Counted from the stretch's first letter, positions 7,554 to 16,629 are shown. The stretch is DNA of 64,000 nt from Halomonas fontilapidosi (GCF_014192285.1 NZ_JACHXQ010000007.1:62001-126000); one strand, 5' to 3'. The notes: generated from the sequence alone by a model not told the origin. A program made the numbers and translations.

Positions 7554-8551
7554 GGGGCGCTCTCCCTCCTGACCTCTTTGGGGGCCTTGTCGTCGCGCAG
7601 GCCGAGGAAACGCGGATGTCGAAGACGGCCATCCTGTGTCCATTCGGTAAACCCCACCTCGCCGACGAAGGTTGGCGTGATCCAGTGGATGGCGTCGTCC
7701 TCCTCCGCATAGTTGGCATAGGGCGACGTCTTGCGCTCCTGGCGCTGCATCTTGCGGTGGAAGGAGGCCAGAAACGCATCGTCGAAGCCGGTGCCCACGC
7801 GGCCCGCGTAGCGCAGCTCGCCATCTTCGTAGTAACCCAGCAGCAGCGCACCGAAGCCGACACGCTCGCCCTCTGGCTCGGTGTAGCCAGCGATGACCAT
7901 TTCCTGACGGTTCTCGCACTTGAACTTTACCCAGCTCCTGGAGCGCTTATGCACATAGCCGGATCGCGCATCCTTGGCGATCAGGCCTTCCCAGCCCTTC
8001 TTCGAGGCTTCCTCCAGGTAGGCCTCTCCCTGCTCGTTGCGGTGCGGCAGGAGGCGCAGGGGCGACGCCCACACGAACGCCCTTCGCAGGACCCTCTTGC
8101 GCTCTCGCAGGGGAAGGTCGGTCAGGTCGTAGCCGTCGAGGTAGAGGATGTCGAAGGCGTAGGCGTAAACCGGGAACTCCCTGAGCAGGGCCTTGCTGGG
8201 TGCTTTCTGGTGGATGCGCTTCTGCAGTCGTTTGAAACTGGTCACTTTCCCGTCGAAGGTCACGATCTCCGAATCGAGGATAACGCTTCCGTCGAGCCTG
8301 CCCATCGCTTCGGCGATCTCGGGGTAGACGTGGTTTTTCCGCTTCTCGTTCCGCGAGTAGAGCGTCACCGTGCGCCCCTTCTTGTGCAGCAGACAGCGCT
8401 CGCCGTCGAGCTTGCGCTCGTAGATCCAGTGGGGGTCGGAAAACGGCTCGTGCACAAGTGTCGCCTTCATCGGCTCGACGAAGCCGGGCTGCGACGCTTT
8501 CTTGAGCTTCGCGCGCGCTTGCTCGGAAAGGGCCTCCAGGGCGTGATGCAT
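7550..8551 (-). CDS. ATP-dependent DNA ligase (LigD ligase domain as separate protein)
   Basis: The product has 333 residues. The adenylation motif YERKLDGERC holds the nucleophilic Lys and lies near residue 45. Downstream nucleotidyltransferase motifs follow (SEIVTFDG; AFDILYLDG; WEGLIAKD; WVKFKC), then an OB-fold C-terminus (EMVIAGYTEPEGERVGFGAL). The size and motifs match the ligase module of LigD and LigC enzymes that seal breaks during end joining. The start at 8551 has GGAGG about 8 bp upstream. It forms a two-gene operon with the polymerase-domain gene. It is not the replicative ligase, which is NAD-dependent in these bacteria. Confidence 0.88.
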   Translation of the reverse strand: MHHALEALSEQARAKLKKASQPGFVEPMKATLVHEPFSDPHWIYERKLDGERCLLHKKGRTVTLYSRNEKRKNHVYPEIAEAMGRLDGSVILDSEIVTFDGKVTSFKRLQKRIHQKAPSKALLREFPVYAYAFDILYLDGYDLTDLPLRERKRVLRRAFVWASPLRLLPHRNEQGEAYLEEASKKGWEGLIAKDARSGYVHKRSRSWVKFKCENRQEMVIAGYTEPEGERVGFGALLLGYYEDGELRYAGRVGTGFDDAFLASFHRKMQRQERKTSPYANYAEEDDAIHWITPTFVGEVGFTEWTQDGRLRHPRFLGLRDDKAPKEVRRESAP

Positions 8552-8638
8552 CCTTCAGCTCCTCCGCATTGCATTCGTCAATAGCGCGCGCCTCGACGCA
8601 GACACCGCCAGGCCCCGCTGACATCGGCTATGCCGATT

Positions 8639-10891
8639 TTACGGCTTGCTAGTGGTCACGCCCGAAAGCATGCCCTCCAGATCCTTGTCGAGGAAGGCGA
8701 GGAGGTTCTCCTCCTCCAGCGGCCGGGAGAGGAAGTAACCCTGGATGGTGTCGCAGTTCATGGCCACGAGAGCGCGAAGGGTTTCCCAGTCCTCCACCCC
8801 CTCGGCCGTCACCGTCAGCCCGAGTTCGTGGGCAAGGGCGATGGTGGAGCGCACGATGAGGAAATGACGGTCTTCCTCCAGCATGTCACCCACGAAGCTC
8901 CTGTCCAGCTTGACCTCATCGACGGGGAACTCGCTCATGTAGGAGAGCGAGGAGTAACCGGTGCCGAAATCGTCCACCGAGACGCCGTAGCCCACCTTGC
9001 GGAGGGCGTGGAGCACTTCGCGGATGCGCGAGGGGTCGCGGATGAAGCCGGTCTCGGTGATCTCCAGCCACAGGCAATGGGCCGGCATCGGCGGCGCCAC
9101 CGCCCGGGCGATGAAGTCGACCAGATCGGGTTCCATGAGGTCCTGTGGCGCCAGGTTGATACTGACCTGGAAGCCCGAAGCAGCGAGACCCGTGCGACTC
9201 AACATGCCACTGACCTCCTCGATCACCCAGCGCGTGATCCGGTGCGTCAGCCCGGCCTGTTCCAGCAGGGGAATGAAGCACCCCGGCGGCACCAGCCCCA
9301 GGGTGGGGTGCTTCCAGCGGATCAACGCCTCGACCGCCTGCACGTCTCCGGTCTCCAGATCCAGCTTGGGCTGATACTCGAGGAACATGTCGCGGGTGCC
9401 GTGTCGATGGAAGTCCTGAAGGAGCCGCAGGTCATCGGGAACCGGCTCGAGCTCGGCACTGTAGCTCACCCAGCGGCGTTGCTCCTCGCGGGCCTTCGAG
9501 ACGGCCAGGAGGGCACGGCGAAGAACTTCGTCGGCGCCGTCATCCTTTTCAAGCCTTGCCTCGTTGACGATGCCGACCACGTAGACGGGGTCGAGGTCGG
9601 CCGAGCCGAGGTTCAGCGGTGCGGTCAAGCGCTGGACGAGTAGATGACCTTCCAGCGGCTTTCTCGACGCAATGGCGAAGAGCCCGGAACCGAAGTGGCC
9701 AACCAGGCGAAAATCCTGAGCCTCGAGCAGAGCGGCGAAGGCTTTCTGCAACTCCAGCGCCACGGAGTGGCTGAAGGCAGTAATCAACTGATCCAGATTC
9801 ACCAGCTGAATCTTGGCGACCGTGGGCGACCAATCGGGCTCGGCCTGGATCAAGGCGTCGAGTTTGCGGATGAAGGCGCTGCGATTGGGCAGCCCGGTGA
9901 GCATGTCGTGCTCGAGTCGATACTGAAGTTCGCCCTGCAGCGAGCGACGCGATTCGAGCTCCCGGGAGAGAAGGTGAGTCTTGCGGGCCACCTGCCGGCG
10001 CAGGGACCAGGACCACAGGTAGCCGGCGGCCGCCAGCAGCAGCAGCGGGAGTACCAACCAGGCCAGCGGTCGCAGGTGGTCCCACCAGGTCGGCGGCTGC
10101 CACTCCAGCTTGGAGAGCCAGTCGGCGTGTATCTCGAAATAGGTGCCGTTGGCCTGCAGTAGACCCACCTGCTCCTCGAGCCAGGCATGCAGTTCGGCGC
10201 GCCCCTGCCTGACGGCGAAGGCATAGGCCTTGGGCCAGAAGGGCGGGCTCACCTGGTGGAGTTCCAGCTCTGCCTCGGCGATGACATGACGCGCCGTGTG
10301 GGCGGCGACGAGGGCAATATCCGCCCGGCCTTGCGAGACGGCCAGCAGGGCGCTGCGGATGTCCTGGTGGGGCATCAGCTCGCCACCGGCCTGGTTATCC
10401 ATCAGGCGATTCTGCGCATAGCCCCCCTCCACGAGGGCCACCCGCATACCGGAGAGGTCATCGGGGTCCTTCTGAACCGAGTCGGCAGAGGGGGCATAGA
10501 TGCCGTGTGCCACATGATAGAGCGGTGAGGTGAAGTCGAATCGCTTATCTCGCGCCTCGGAATGGAACAGCGCCACCACATCCGCCTCGCCCGTCTCGAC
10601 GGCTTCGAGAGCCTTGTCCCATGCCATCAGCCGGTGCTCGGCCTCGAGCCCCGGCTGATGCGCGATGGCATCCTGAAGGTCGATCACGAATCCCTTCGGT
10701 TCGCCGCTGCTGTCGAGCCACTGAAAGGGCGGGTAGTCGTTGGAACCCGCAAATACCAGCGGATCGGGGATCTGTTCCGGCGGCGGTGGAATCTGTGCGG
10801 CAAGCGGCACCGATGAAGGCACAGCCAAGGCCAAGACCAGAAGACCGGTCATGCTCGTCCTTCGTATCACCTCTTCTTGCCTGAACCGCAT
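8639..10891 (-). CDS. Membrane c-di-GMP phosphodiesterase with periplasmic SBP_bac_3 sensor and degenerate GGDEF
   Basis: The start at 10891 (750 residues) gives a positively charged N-terminus before the signal sequence; 10852 is an alternative with a better ribosome site. Residues about 40-265 resemble a periplasmic amino-acid-binding domain (SBP_bac_3). A membrane helix lies at about 276-295, followed by a linker, a GGDEF-like domain (330-475) and an EAL domain (500-740). The GGDEF signature is replaced by GSGLF (401-405), so cyclase activity is not expected. The EAL domain keeps the catalytic set: EALIRW at 521, SINL, EITET, DDFGTG at 640, K-L-D-R and TAEGVED. It should therefore hydrolyse c-di-GMP in response to a periplasmic ligand, affecting motility and attachment. 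Confidence 0.85.
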   Translation of the reverse strand: MRFRQEEVIRRTSMTGLLVLALAVPSSVPLAAQIPPPPEQIPDPLVFAGSNDYPPFQWLDSSGEPKGFVIDLQDAIAHQPGLEAEHRLMAWDKALEAVETGEADVVALFHSEARDKRFDFTSPLYHVAHGIYAPSADSVQKDPDDLSGMRVALVEGGYAQNRLMDNQAGGELMPHQDIRSALLAVSQGRADIALVAAHTARHVIAEAELELHQVSPPFWPKAYAFAVRQGRAELHAWLEEQVGLLQANGTYFEIHADWLSKLEWQPPTWWDHLRPLAWLVLPLLLLAAAGYLWSWSLRRQVARKTHLLSRELESRRSLQGELQYRLEHDMLTGLPNRSAFIRKLDALIQAEPDWSPTVAKIQLVNLDQLITAFSHSVALELQKAFAALLEAQDFRLVGHFGSGLFAIASRKPLEGHLLVQRLTAPLNLGSADLDPVYVVGIVNEARLEKDDGADEVLRRALLAVSKAREEQRRWVSYSAELEPVPDDLRLLQDFHRHGTRDMFLEYQPKLDLETGDVQAVEALIRWKHPTLGLVPPGCFIPLLEQAGLTHRITRWVIEEVSGMLSRTGLAASGFQVSINLAPQDLMEPDLVDFIARAVAPPMPAHCLWLEITETGFIRDPSRIREVLHALRKVGYGVSVDDFGTGYSSLSYMSEFPVDEVKLDRSFVGDMLEEDRHFLIVRSTIALAHELGLTVTAEGVEDWETLRALVAMNCDTIQGYFLSRPLEEENLLAFLDKDLEGMLSGVTTSKP

Positions 10892-11394
10892 GGAAGATTC
10901 GCTTTCCCGTAGGTGTAGGGTCTTTTGTCGTCCGGATTCGTCCCTCCAAGGGTATACCAACCCGGCGCACGTCACAGGTCTCCCGAGGCCCGCCGGGTGG
11001 TAAGAGAGCAGAGCGAGCGCGTGCTCCTTCACCCTGGCGATGGCCTGTAACAGCTCCGCCTCGTGCAGCGAGCGGTCCAGGTACATCACTTCATCGACGG
11101 CGGCGGGGTCGTCCACTGAGCCCGCTAGGTACTTCCAGACCGGCTTACCAGCTGGCCGATGAAGGGCTTATCGGTGGCCGTATCCTTGCCACTTGCCATG
11201 CCGTGGCTGCAAAGCCCGATAAGTGCTTTCGATGGTAGCGAAGCCGGCGTCAGGCCCGAAATTCCCAGTCCTGAGCGACGCATTGTCAGGCAGGCAACGC
11301 AATTAGACGAGTAGCCTGAAAGCAACTGGGCGATAGAAATGACAGCAATTGGACGCTTATCTATCCATCAAATGGACGCTAGTAGAGGCGCGAC
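10892..11394. other. Gene-poor stretch at the edge of a decayed integration region
   Basis: The phosphodiesterase frame stays open upstream to 11116. That extension reads as a plausible helical peptide (DEVMYLDRSLHEAELLQA), which may be a remnant of an unrelated gene. From 11117 to 11394 the sequence is more AT-rich, with no convincing gene. Two short direct repeats (ATTGGACGCT at 11350 and AATGGACGCT at 11371) precede the ATPase remnant. No terminal inverted repeats typical of an insertion sequence were found. Confidence 0.4.
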
Positions 11395-11970
11395 ATGGCA
11401 TTCCCCTATCTTCCGCGGCTGATTCGTGATCGAGTGCTTGCGTCCCTCGCCGATACGCCGGTGGTCTGCCTGCTGGGGCCCCGGCAGGTGGGAAAGACGA
11501 CGCTGGCCCGGCGCATCGACCCCGAGCGTGCCTATTTGAACCTGGATGACTCGATGCTCCTGGAAGCGGCTCGACAGGATCCGCTTGGCTTCATCGAGGG
11601 GCTGCCCGAACGCGTCATGTTGGTCGAGGTGCAGCAGGCGCCGGAACTGCTACTGGCGATCAAGTCGGTGGTGGACCGTGATCGCCAGCCGGGCCGCTTC
11701 CTGCTCACCGGCTCTGCCAACCTGTTGTTGCTTCCCAAGGCACAGGACTCCCTGGCCGGCCGCATGGAAGTCATCTATCTGTGGGGAGAGGAGCCGGGCA
11801 AGGTCATCTCCAGCGAGGAAACATTGCAGACCTTGGCCGGCCAGGCCCCAGGACCTGGATTACTGATGGCCCCCGGGTGTTCGTCTAAGACGGTTGCGTG
11901 CGACCCGTTCTGGAGGCTACACAGCTCTGCCTGTACAGGGGATTACGCCACGGTGAGTTCACCAGCTTGA
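11395..11970 (+). pseudogene. Truncated AAA_14/DUF4143-type ATPase remnant
   Basis: The first 130 residues match the N-terminal part of the AAA_14 ATPase family: Walker A in LLGPRQVGKTTLARR, YLNLDD, GRFLLTGSANLLLL, and SLAGRMEVIYLW. After about 11790 the similarity stops and the frame runs into unrelated sequence. Family members normally have about 380-450 residues with a C-terminal DUF4143 domain, so more than half is missing. The Walker B segment reads VMLVEVQQAP where the family has DE-V-Q-R-A-P, so the catalytic Asp is replaced by Val. Truncation plus loss of the Walker B acid mark it as a pseudogene. It lies directly upstream of an integrase remnant. Confidence 0.75.
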
Positions 11971-12437
11971 TCTGGAAACATGTCGATTTCACGAGCTGTC
12001 TCATCGTGCTCGACGCTTGCATGACGAAGAGCGGCAAGAGGAGGGTAGTACCCCTCCACCCGAAGGCTCTCGAGGCTTTGAAGTGCCGAAGGAACCGGTG
12101 CCAGGAGCACTGTCCTGATGCATCCGCTACCACCCGACGGGAGGCCGGGATAATAGACTTCAGACAGCACGACCAACGCCATACTCTGGCAAGCTGGATG
12201 GTCATGTCGGGCACTGAGTTGATCGAGGTGCGTGACATGCTTGGTCACGGCACTGTCAAGATGACAGAGCGTTATAGCCACCTGCATCCCGATGCCTTGA
12301 GAGAAGCTGTCAACGGGCTGAAACCCGCACAAAATGGTCACGCTGGAAAGCTGATTTCTCTGGATGCTGTCAGAGAAAAGGTGAAAAGCAAGGAAAATCA
12401 GGGGGTAACTGGCGCCCCCATCAGGATTCGAACCTGA
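11898..12437 (+). pseudogene. Tyrosine integrase C-terminal fragment at tRNA-Arg
   Basis: Only the catalytic domain of a phage-type tyrosine recombinase remains (about 179 residues; intact relatives are 330-420). The catalytic residues are still visible: Arg in GLRHGEF, Lys in TKSGKRRVVPL, the HxxR in HDQRHTLASW, His in LGHGTVKMTERYSHL and the nucleophilic Tyr. The arm-binding and core-binding N-terminal domains are absent, and the fragment follows a truncated ATPase without its own ribosome site. The 3' end runs into the tRNA-Arg gene (last residues PIRIRT are encoded by the tRNA), as expected for an element that inserted at the tRNA 3' end. Confidence 0.8.
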
Positions 12438-12486
12438 GACCTTCCCCTTAGGAGGGGGACGCTCTATCCAGCTGAGCTATGGGGGC
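12410..12486 (-). tRNA. tRNA-Arg (anticodon CCT)
   Basis: On the minus strand the 77 nt fold as a full cloverleaf: 7-bp acceptor stem GCCCCCA/TGGGGGC, D-arm with AGCTGGATA, anticodon stem TCCCC/GGGGA with loop CTCCTAA, T-arm with TTCGAAT, and an encoded CCA end. Anticodon CCT reads AGG. The 3' end abuts a decayed integrase, so it has served as an integration target. Confidence 0.96.
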
Positions 12487-12611
12487 GTTGGCGGCGCATT
12501 ATAGGGAAATGCGCCGCCGAGTGGAACCGGGGTACCCAGCGGCGGCGGCATACGCGGTGGCCAGGGCCGTTCCGGTATGCTGAAGCGGAGATCGCCGAGG
12601 GAGATGCGTGC

Positions 12612-14147
12612 ATGGAGGTGCAAGAGTATCGCGCCTGCGACGGGCTGGGTCTGTCAGCGTTGATCCGCCAGGGCAAGGTGAGCCGAGAGGAGGTGCTCGC
12701 CGCCGCCTGTGCCACGGTCGAGGAAAACAACCCTGCCCTCGGCGCGGTGGTGCGCACCCGCTTCGAGCAGGCCGCCCGCGAGGGGCGGAGCACGGATCCG
12801 GCTGCGCCATTTGCCGGGGTGCCTACCTTGACCAAGGACCTGCTGATGACTCTCGCCGGCGAGCCGCTGGCCTTCGGCAGTGCGTCCATGGCCGACTGGC
12901 GAGCTCCGCAAGACGCGACCCTGGTGTGCCGCATGCGCGCGGCAGGCCTGACCATCCTGGGTCAGACCGTCACCCCCGAGCTGGGGCTGATGGGCATCAC
13001 TGAGCCCCGTGCCTTTTCGCACCCGGTCAATCCCTGGCATCCCGAGCATTCGCCCGGCGGCTCCAGCGGCGGGGCTGCGGCCGCGGTGGCCGGTGGTCTG
13101 GTTCCGTTGGCCATGGGCGGTGACGGCGGCGGCTCGCTGCGTATTCCGGCTAGCCATTGCGGGCTGTTCGGATTGAAGCCCTCACGCGGGCGGGTGCCGC
13201 TGGGGCCTCTGTTCGGCGAGGTATGGCAAGGCGCGGTGGTCGAGCACGCCCTGACCCGCAGCGTGCGTGACAGTGCGGCGCTGCTGGATGTCATCAACGG
13301 CATGGATGCCGGCAGCCCCTGGCCGCTGCCGAGGGAGCAGGGGTTTCTGGCCGCGATGGAAAGGCCTCCAGGGACGATGCGGATAGCGGTGTCACTGGGT
13401 GACCCTCTGGGAGCGCCGCTGGGGACCTGGCTCGACCCCGAGGTGCGGCGAGCTGTCGAGCAGGCCGGCCGGCGACTGGAGGCGCTCGGCCACCACCTCG
13501 AGTGGGTCGATCCACCCGTCGAGGGCGGTGCCCTGGCCGACAGTTACTTGACCCTCTACCTGGGACAGCTGGCGGCGGACCTGGTCTGGATCAGCGAGCA
13601 GACCGATGTACCGGTCTGTCGACTGGCACTCGAGCCCGCCACCCGAGCCATCGGCCGACTGGGGCGATGCCTGCCGGCTCGCGACTACGAGATCGCCAAA
13701 CGCTACTGGAATCAGGTGGCATGGGACATGGCTGCCTTTCATCGCCGCTTTGATCTGCTGCTGATGCCGGTAGCGGCCACGCCGGCACCGCGTCGCGGTG
13801 CCCTGTACCCGAGCCGCAGCCGGGAACGGCTGATGTCGCTGCTGGCGATTCCCGGTGCTTCGCATCTGGCCTTGAAGGCCGGTCTTCTCAAGCGCCTGGC
13901 CGCCGACTCGCTGCGCCAGACGCCCTTTACCCAGCTGGCCAACCTTACCGGTCAGCCCGCCATGTCGGTTCCTCTCCATGTGACTCCCGATGGCCTGCCG
14001 GTGGGAGTGCAGGTGCTGGCGCCCATGGGGGAAGAGCGGCGTCTGCTGGCATTGGCCGCCCAGCTCGAGGCCGACAGCGAATGGGGACGCCACCTGCCTC
14101 GACAGGAAGCTCTCCCGCATGACCGGCCGATAGGCGCTATCGCTTAG
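12612..14147 (+). CDS. Amidase-signature family hydrolase
   Basis: The 511-residue enzyme carries the full amidase signature. K75 (PTLTKD), S151 in SPGGSSGGAAAAVAGG and the nucleophile S175 in GGDGGGSLRIPAS form the Ser-cisSer-Lys triad. The length and absence of GatB/C neighbours argue against the tRNA amidotransferase subunit GatA. The sequence is closer to secondary-metabolism or catabolic amidases, such as the 6-aminohexanoate cyclic-dimer hydrolase group, but the substrate cannot be read from sequence. GAGGGAG lies about 10 bp upstream of the start. It stands alone beside tRNA-Arg, transcribed away from it. Confidence 0.82.
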   Translation: MEVQEYRACDGLGLSALIRQGKVSREEVLAAACATVEENNPALGAVVRTRFEQAAREGRSTDPAAPFAGVPTLTKDLLMTLAGEPLAFGSASMADWRAPQDATLVCRMRAAGLTILGQTVTPELGLMGITEPRAFSHPVNPWHPEHSPGGSSGGAAAAVAGGLVPLAMGGDGGGSLRIPASHCGLFGLKPSRGRVPLGPLFGEVWQGAVVEHALTRSVRDSAALLDVINGMDAGSPWPLPREQGFLAAMERPPGTMRIAVSLGDPLGAPLGTWLDPEVRRAVEQAGRRLEALGHHLEWVDPPVEGGALADSYLTLYLGQLAADLVWISEQTDVPVCRLALEPATRAIGRLGRCLPARDYEIAKRYWNQVAWDMAAFHRRFDLLLMPVAATPAPRRGALYPSRSRERLMSLLAIPGASHLALKAGLLKRLAADSLRQTPFTQLANLTGQPAMSVPLHVTPDGLPVGVQVLAPMGEERRLLALAAQLEADSEWGRHLPRQEALPHDRPIGAIA

Positions 14148-14272
14148 GCCTGCCGTGCAACCTCCTGGCTCCCGGCACGTCGGAGGAGGATCTGGCCTGA
14201 GTAGTGGCTTGGCCATGAGCCCGAGGCGATTCCCGGGTAGAATGCGCAGCAACCTCGCGACTGGTAACCGGC

Positions 14273-15082
14273 ATGTCCGACCCCATTTCCACGCTTTCTC
14301 CGGCCGGTGATCGTCATTTTGACGGCCTTGCCGACAAGTTTGCTGCAAGTCTCTATGGCGGTGCCCGCGGCGAGCTGCGTCTGGCACTGCTCAACCGGCT
14401 GCTGCCCGAGATGCTCGATCTGCACGGCCAGCCGCTGCTCGACGTGGGCGGCGGCCTGGGCCAGCAGGCAGGCTGGTTTGCCGTCCGCGGTCACGCGGTG
14501 ACCCTGGCTGAGCCCTCCGGGGAGATGCTGGCGCGGGCGAGGGCGTCGTTGGCGGGACATGAGGTGAACCTGCTGCAGGCCCCGCTCCAGGAACTGACCC
14601 AGCTGGCGCCCGGCCCCTGGCCGCTGATCGCCTGTCATGCCGTGCTGGAGTGGCTGGCGGACCCGCGCAGTGCCCTGGCGACCCTTGCCGGCCTTATGGC
14701 ACCCGGCGGGCAGCTCTCGCTGATGGTGTTCAACCGTGATGCCCTCAGGCTCTCCAACGTGGTCAAGGGCAATCTCGAGAAGGCTCTGGCCGACCGGCTC
14801 GAGGGCAAGGGGCTGCGCAAGCGGTTGACGCCGATCTCACCGCTGACCCATGCCCAGGTCGAGGCCTGGAGTGCCGAGAGTGGCCTGGCGATCCGCGAGG
14901 TGGCGGGCATCCGAGTCTTTGCCGACTACCTGCGTGAACCGCCCCAGAGCGAGGCCGACCGCGAGCAGCTGCTGGCATTGGAGCAGCGCTACTGCCGCGT
15001 CGACCCCCACTGGCGGCTGGGCCGCTACCTGCTTTACACCTTGGAACGTCCCTTACGCTCCTCTGAGGAGGCCACTGCATGA
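14273..15082 (+). CDS. cmoM: tRNA 5-carboxymethoxyuridine methyltransferase CmoM
   Basis: The 269-residue protein aligns with E. coli CmoM (formerly SmtA) along its length: HFDGLADKFAASLYG at the N-terminus, the SAM motif LLDVGGGLGQQ, the characteristic HAVLEWLADPRSALATL, and near the C-terminus RVFADYLRE and RYCRVDPHWRLGRYL. CmoM methylates cmo5U34 to mcmo5U34 in several tRNAs, extending wobble decoding. Its substrate is made by CmoA and CmoB, both encoded about 10 kb downstream. The stop codon overlaps the rsmC start (ATGA), so the two RNA methyltransferases are translationally coupled. Confidence 0.9.
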   Translation: MSDPISTLSPAGDRHFDGLADKFAASLYGGARGELRLALLNRLLPEMLDLHGQPLLDVGGGLGQQAGWFAVRGHAVTLAEPSGEMLARARASLAGHEVNLLQAPLQELTQLAPGPWPLIACHAVLEWLADPRSALATLAGLMAPGGQLSLMVFNRDALRLSNVVKGNLEKALADRLEGKGLRKRLTPISPLTHAQVEAWSAESGLAIREVAGIRVFADYLREPPQSEADREQLLALEQRYCRVDPHWRLGRYLLYTLERPLRSSEEATA

Positions 15083-16104
15083 ATGCCGAGACGCCCGTCT
15101 GCCAGCTGCTGGCGCGACAGGATGCCGACTATCGCGGCTGGCTGTGGGTCGCGCCACCGCGGGACGGCTGGCTGGAAGGGGCAGAGGGACAGCTGCTCTC
15201 CGCCGATCAGGGCGTGCTCGCGGCCTGGCGGGCGCTGGGGAAGCTGGCTCACTCGCCTTTCGAGGGCGCTGGCCCGACCCCACCCGGGGCGGTCCTGTTC
15301 TGGCCCAAGAGTCACGCCCTGGGCGAGTGGTGGCTGCTGTGGCTGTGTGCCCACCTGCCACCGGGGACCCCGCTGCAGCTGGTGGGCGAGAACCAGGGCG
15401 GTATCAAACGGGTCCTCAAGGCGCTGGCGGCCCTGGGGTTGGGCTGTCGCAAGCTCGACAGCGCCCGGCGCTGTGCCCTCTACGCCACTCGCCTGGATCG
15501 CGTGGGCATTGATCCGGACGAGGCCTGGACCCGCTTCGAGGCTGATCTGGGTAACGATACGCTGCGCCTGGTCAGCCATCCGGGCGTGTTCGGCCATGGC
15601 AAGCTGGACGACGGCACTCGGCTGTTGCTGGAGCAGCTCCGCTCTCAACTGGCGGAAGGGCGCGAGGGGGTTGGCGATGTGCTCGGCAATGTGCTCGATT
15701 TGGGCTGCGGCGACGGCATTCTGGCCGCCTGGCTGGCGCGGCGCGGGGCGCGGGTCACTGCGGCGGATGTGAGTCACTTTGCGGTGGAAGCGACCCGACG
15801 CACTCTGGCAGCCAATGGTCTCGAAGGCGAGGTCGTGGCCAGCGACGTCTACTCGGCGCTGGGGGAGAGCACCTTCGATGCCATCGTCAGCAATCCGCCC
15901 TTCCACCAGGAGAGGTCGGTCGACTATGGCCCGGCAGGGCGGCTGATCCTGCAGGCGCCCGAGCATCTGAGTCCCGGTGGCCAGCTGCTGCTGGTGGCCA
16001 ATGCCTTCCTGCCCTATCCGGACCTGCTCGAGCGTGCCTTCGGCGCCTTCGAGGTCCTGGCCGATGACCGGCGCTTCCGGGTCTATCGGGCCATGAAGGG
16101 CTGA
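15079..16104 (+). CDS. rsmC: 16S rRNA m2G1207 methyltransferase RsmC
   Basis: The 341-residue protein has the two-domain RsmC layout: a degenerate N-terminal methyltransferase-like domain (1-160) that aids substrate binding, and a catalytic C-terminal domain with the SAM site VLDLGCGDGILAAWLA and the N2-guanine catalytic motif SNPPFH. It methylates G1207 of helix 34 in the small ribosomal subunit. It overlaps cmoM by 4 nt and ends next to greB, which converges from the other strand with no intergenic space. Confidence 0.92.
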   Translation: MNAETPVCQLLARQDADYRGWLWVAPPRDGWLEGAEGQLLSADQGVLAAWRALGKLAHSPFEGAGPTPPGAVLFWPKSHALGEWWLLWLCAHLPPGTPLQLVGENQGGIKRVLKALAALGLGCRKLDSARRCALYATRLDRVGIDPDEAWTRFEADLGNDTLRLVSHPGVFGHGKLDDGTRLLLEQLRSQLAEGREGVGDVLGNVLDLGCGDGILAAWLARRGARVTAADVSHFAVEATRRTLAANGLEGEVVASDVYSALGESTFDAIVSNPPFHQERSVDYGPAGRLILQAPEHLSPGGQLLLVANAFLPYPDLLERAFGAFEVLADDRRFRVYRAMKG

Positions 16105-16629
16105 TCAAGCCTGCGGGTCGCGATAAACGATCTCGGTGATCACGTAGCTGGTCTCGCCGCCCGGGGCGGCCACCGTCACCTCGTCGTCCAGTGCCCGGCC
16201 GAGCAGGGCCTTCGCCAGCGGGGCGTCGACGCTGATCCAGCGCTTGGTGGTATCGGTCTCGTCGTGGCCGACCAGCCGGATGCGCATCTCTTCGCCTTCC
16301 TCGTCCTCCAGGGTGACGAAGGCGCCGAAGAAGACCTTGCCGGTATCCGCCGGCAGGCGGTCCACCACGGTGAGCTCGTCGAGGCGCTTGGTCAGGTAGC
16401 GGATGCGCGCGATGACCCGGTTGAGCTCCTTCTTGTTGTAGGTGTAGTCGGCGTTCTCGCTGCGGTCGCCCAGCGCCGCGGCCTCGCCCACCTTGGTGGA
16501 GAGGGCAGGGCGCTTGACCCGCGAGAGGTGGTCGAGGATGCCGCGTAGCCGCTCGGCGCCCTCGGCGGTGATCAGGTTGCTCTTGGGTTCCTGGCGCGGG
16601 TCCTTGGCTGGGTCCCGCCAGCGTGTCAT
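16105..16629 (-). CDS. greB: Transcription elongation factor GreB
   Basis: The product has 174 residues. The N-terminal antiparallel coiled coil contains the conserved tip GDRSENADYTYNKKELN, whose acidic residues enter the RNA polymerase secondary channel to trigger cleavage of backtracked RNA. It continues with IARIRYLTKRLDEL, then the FKBP-like C-terminal domain (KVFFGAFVTLEDEEGE; RIRLVGHDETD; ISVDAPLAKALLGR). The spacing and YLTKRL match GreB rather than GreA. The start at 16629 is chosen because the preceding AAAGG is well placed and the N-terminus resembles pseudomonad GreB; 16644 is an alternative with GAGG upstream. Confidence 0.92.
   Translation of the reverse strand: MTRWRDPAKDPRQEPKSNLITAEGAERLRGILDHLSRVKRPALSTKVGEAAALGDRSENADYTYNKKELNRVIARIRYLTKRLDELTVVDRLPADTGKVFFGAFVTLEDEEGEEMRIRLVGHDETDTTKRWISVDAPLAKALLGRALDDEVTVAAPGGETSYVITEIVYRDPQA

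Noticed and set aside
11125-11325. 66-codon minus frame beside the tRNA-Arg region
   Set aside because: No recognisable family and odd composition; it could be a decayed piece, so it is described only as unassigned DNA.
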